A DNA stretch of 6,701 nt from Planctomycetota bacterium. GTDB taxonomy: Bacteria > Planctomycetota > SZUA-567. Made by a program: the position numbers and the translations under genes. This document shows positions 6,376 through 6,701 of this stretch, one piece after another; the stretch's first letter is position 1, and each line of letters starts with the position of its first letter. Where the stretch lies: NCBI GenBank assembly GCA_020860865.1, contig JAJBTL010000396.1:1-6701 (forward strand), in the 5' to 3' direction. Under the pieces are notes generated by a model, which did no database searches, had not been told where the DNA came from, and saw only the letters and a program-made list of their open reading frames with translations.

Positions 6376-6701
6376 TCACCGCCGCGTCGCGGCGTCTTCC
6401 CGCAGTTCGACATACAGTTGGCGCCGCCACGTTTCCGCCGCGTTCCGGTTCATGGCCAGTTCGGCCAGGAGGAGGGCGGGGGCGTCCCGCTCCGGCGCCG
6501 GACAGAGCGGCGCATGGACGCCTTTAATGCAGTCTTCATTATAATCAAACGGGTAGAGGCGGCAAACAAGCGGGCGGATGTCCGGCGGCAACCGGCAGCC
6601 GTCGCCGCCGAGGAAGACGCAGTCGCCGTTCCCGTCGTGGGCGAGGACGATGCGCACCGGTTCCATAAACGTCTCCGACCAGGCCGCGTCGAGATGGAGG
6701 G
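6376..6701 (-). CDS. YkgJ-family cysteine-cluster protein (partial, N-terminus outside window)
   Basis: The frame is open to the window edge; 107 residues are visible, beginning LHLDAAWSETF. The segment GDCVFLGGDGCRL followed by PLVCRLYPFDY has the C-x(8)-C-x(10)-C spacing and the RP-x-x-C-R-x-YPF core of the YkgJ family (proposed zinc- or iron-chelating domain; role unknown). A further cysteine lies in EDCIKG and another in APLCPAP. The family's N-terminal CxxCC-type cluster would be upstream of the window. An ATG at 6666 exists, but it falls within the conserved domain and is probably internal. The gene runs in the same direction as the kinase, 54 bases upstream of it and separated by a GC-rich hairpin. 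A functional link to sugar uptake is not evident. Confidence 0.8.
   Translation of the reverse strand, partial: LHLDAAWSETFMEPVRIVLAHDGNGDCVFLGGDGCRLPPDIRPLVCRLYPFDYNEDCIKGVHAPLCPAPERDAPALLLAELAMNRNAAETWRRQLYVELREDAATRR

Overview
The window is GC-rich bacterial DNA in which every supported gene lies on the minus strand, so the loci read from high to low coordinates. A cleavable signal peptide on the binding protein, a sensor kinase with an extracytoplasmic domain, and MalK/MalF/MalG-type components suggest a bacterium with an envelope-facing sugar uptake system, probably Gram-negative. The phylum cannot be fixed from this sequence. Short tandem TTATGAT heptamers between two genes and the GC-rich coding style give only a weak lean towards the Planctomycetes-Verrucomicrobia-Lentisphaerae group.

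Layout in transcription order: (1) the 3' part of a YkgJ-type cysteine-cluster protein (6376-6701, cut by the window edge); (2) a short gap with a strong GC-rich inverted repeat; (3) a CitA/DcuS-family sensor histidine kinase (4741-6321) overlapping by four bases (ATGA) with (4) its CitB/DcuR-family response regulator (4064-4744); (5) a gap of 188 bases with an AT-rich cluster of repeated and inverted TTTAAT boxes directly upstream of a candidate promoter; (6) a secreted sugar-binding protein resembling the trehalose/maltose (ThuE/TMBP) group (2574-3875); (7) a gap of 152 bases with a stem-loop and a possible internal promoter; (8) a MalF-type permease (1480-2421); (9) a MalG-type permease two bases later (650-1477); (10) a gap of 76 bases with four tandem heptamers; and (11) the N-terminal 191 residues of a MalK/UgpC-type ATPase (1-573), cut just before its H-loop.

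The simplest reading is one regulatory and uptake unit. The kinase senses an extracellular solute, the regulator binds the AT-rich cluster, and the binding protein, permeases and ATPase are induced to import a sugar. The unusual part is the pairing: CitA/DcuS and CitB/DcuR systems normally govern di- and tricarboxylate metabolism, whereas this transporter is of the oligosaccharide type. The kinase sensor domain also appears to lack two of the carboxylate-contact residues of DcuS. I see no RNA genes, CRISPR array, insertion sequence, phage gene or exotic enzyme system. Apart from the regulator-transporter pairing and the non-coding elements, this is an ordinary carbohydrate ABC locus.
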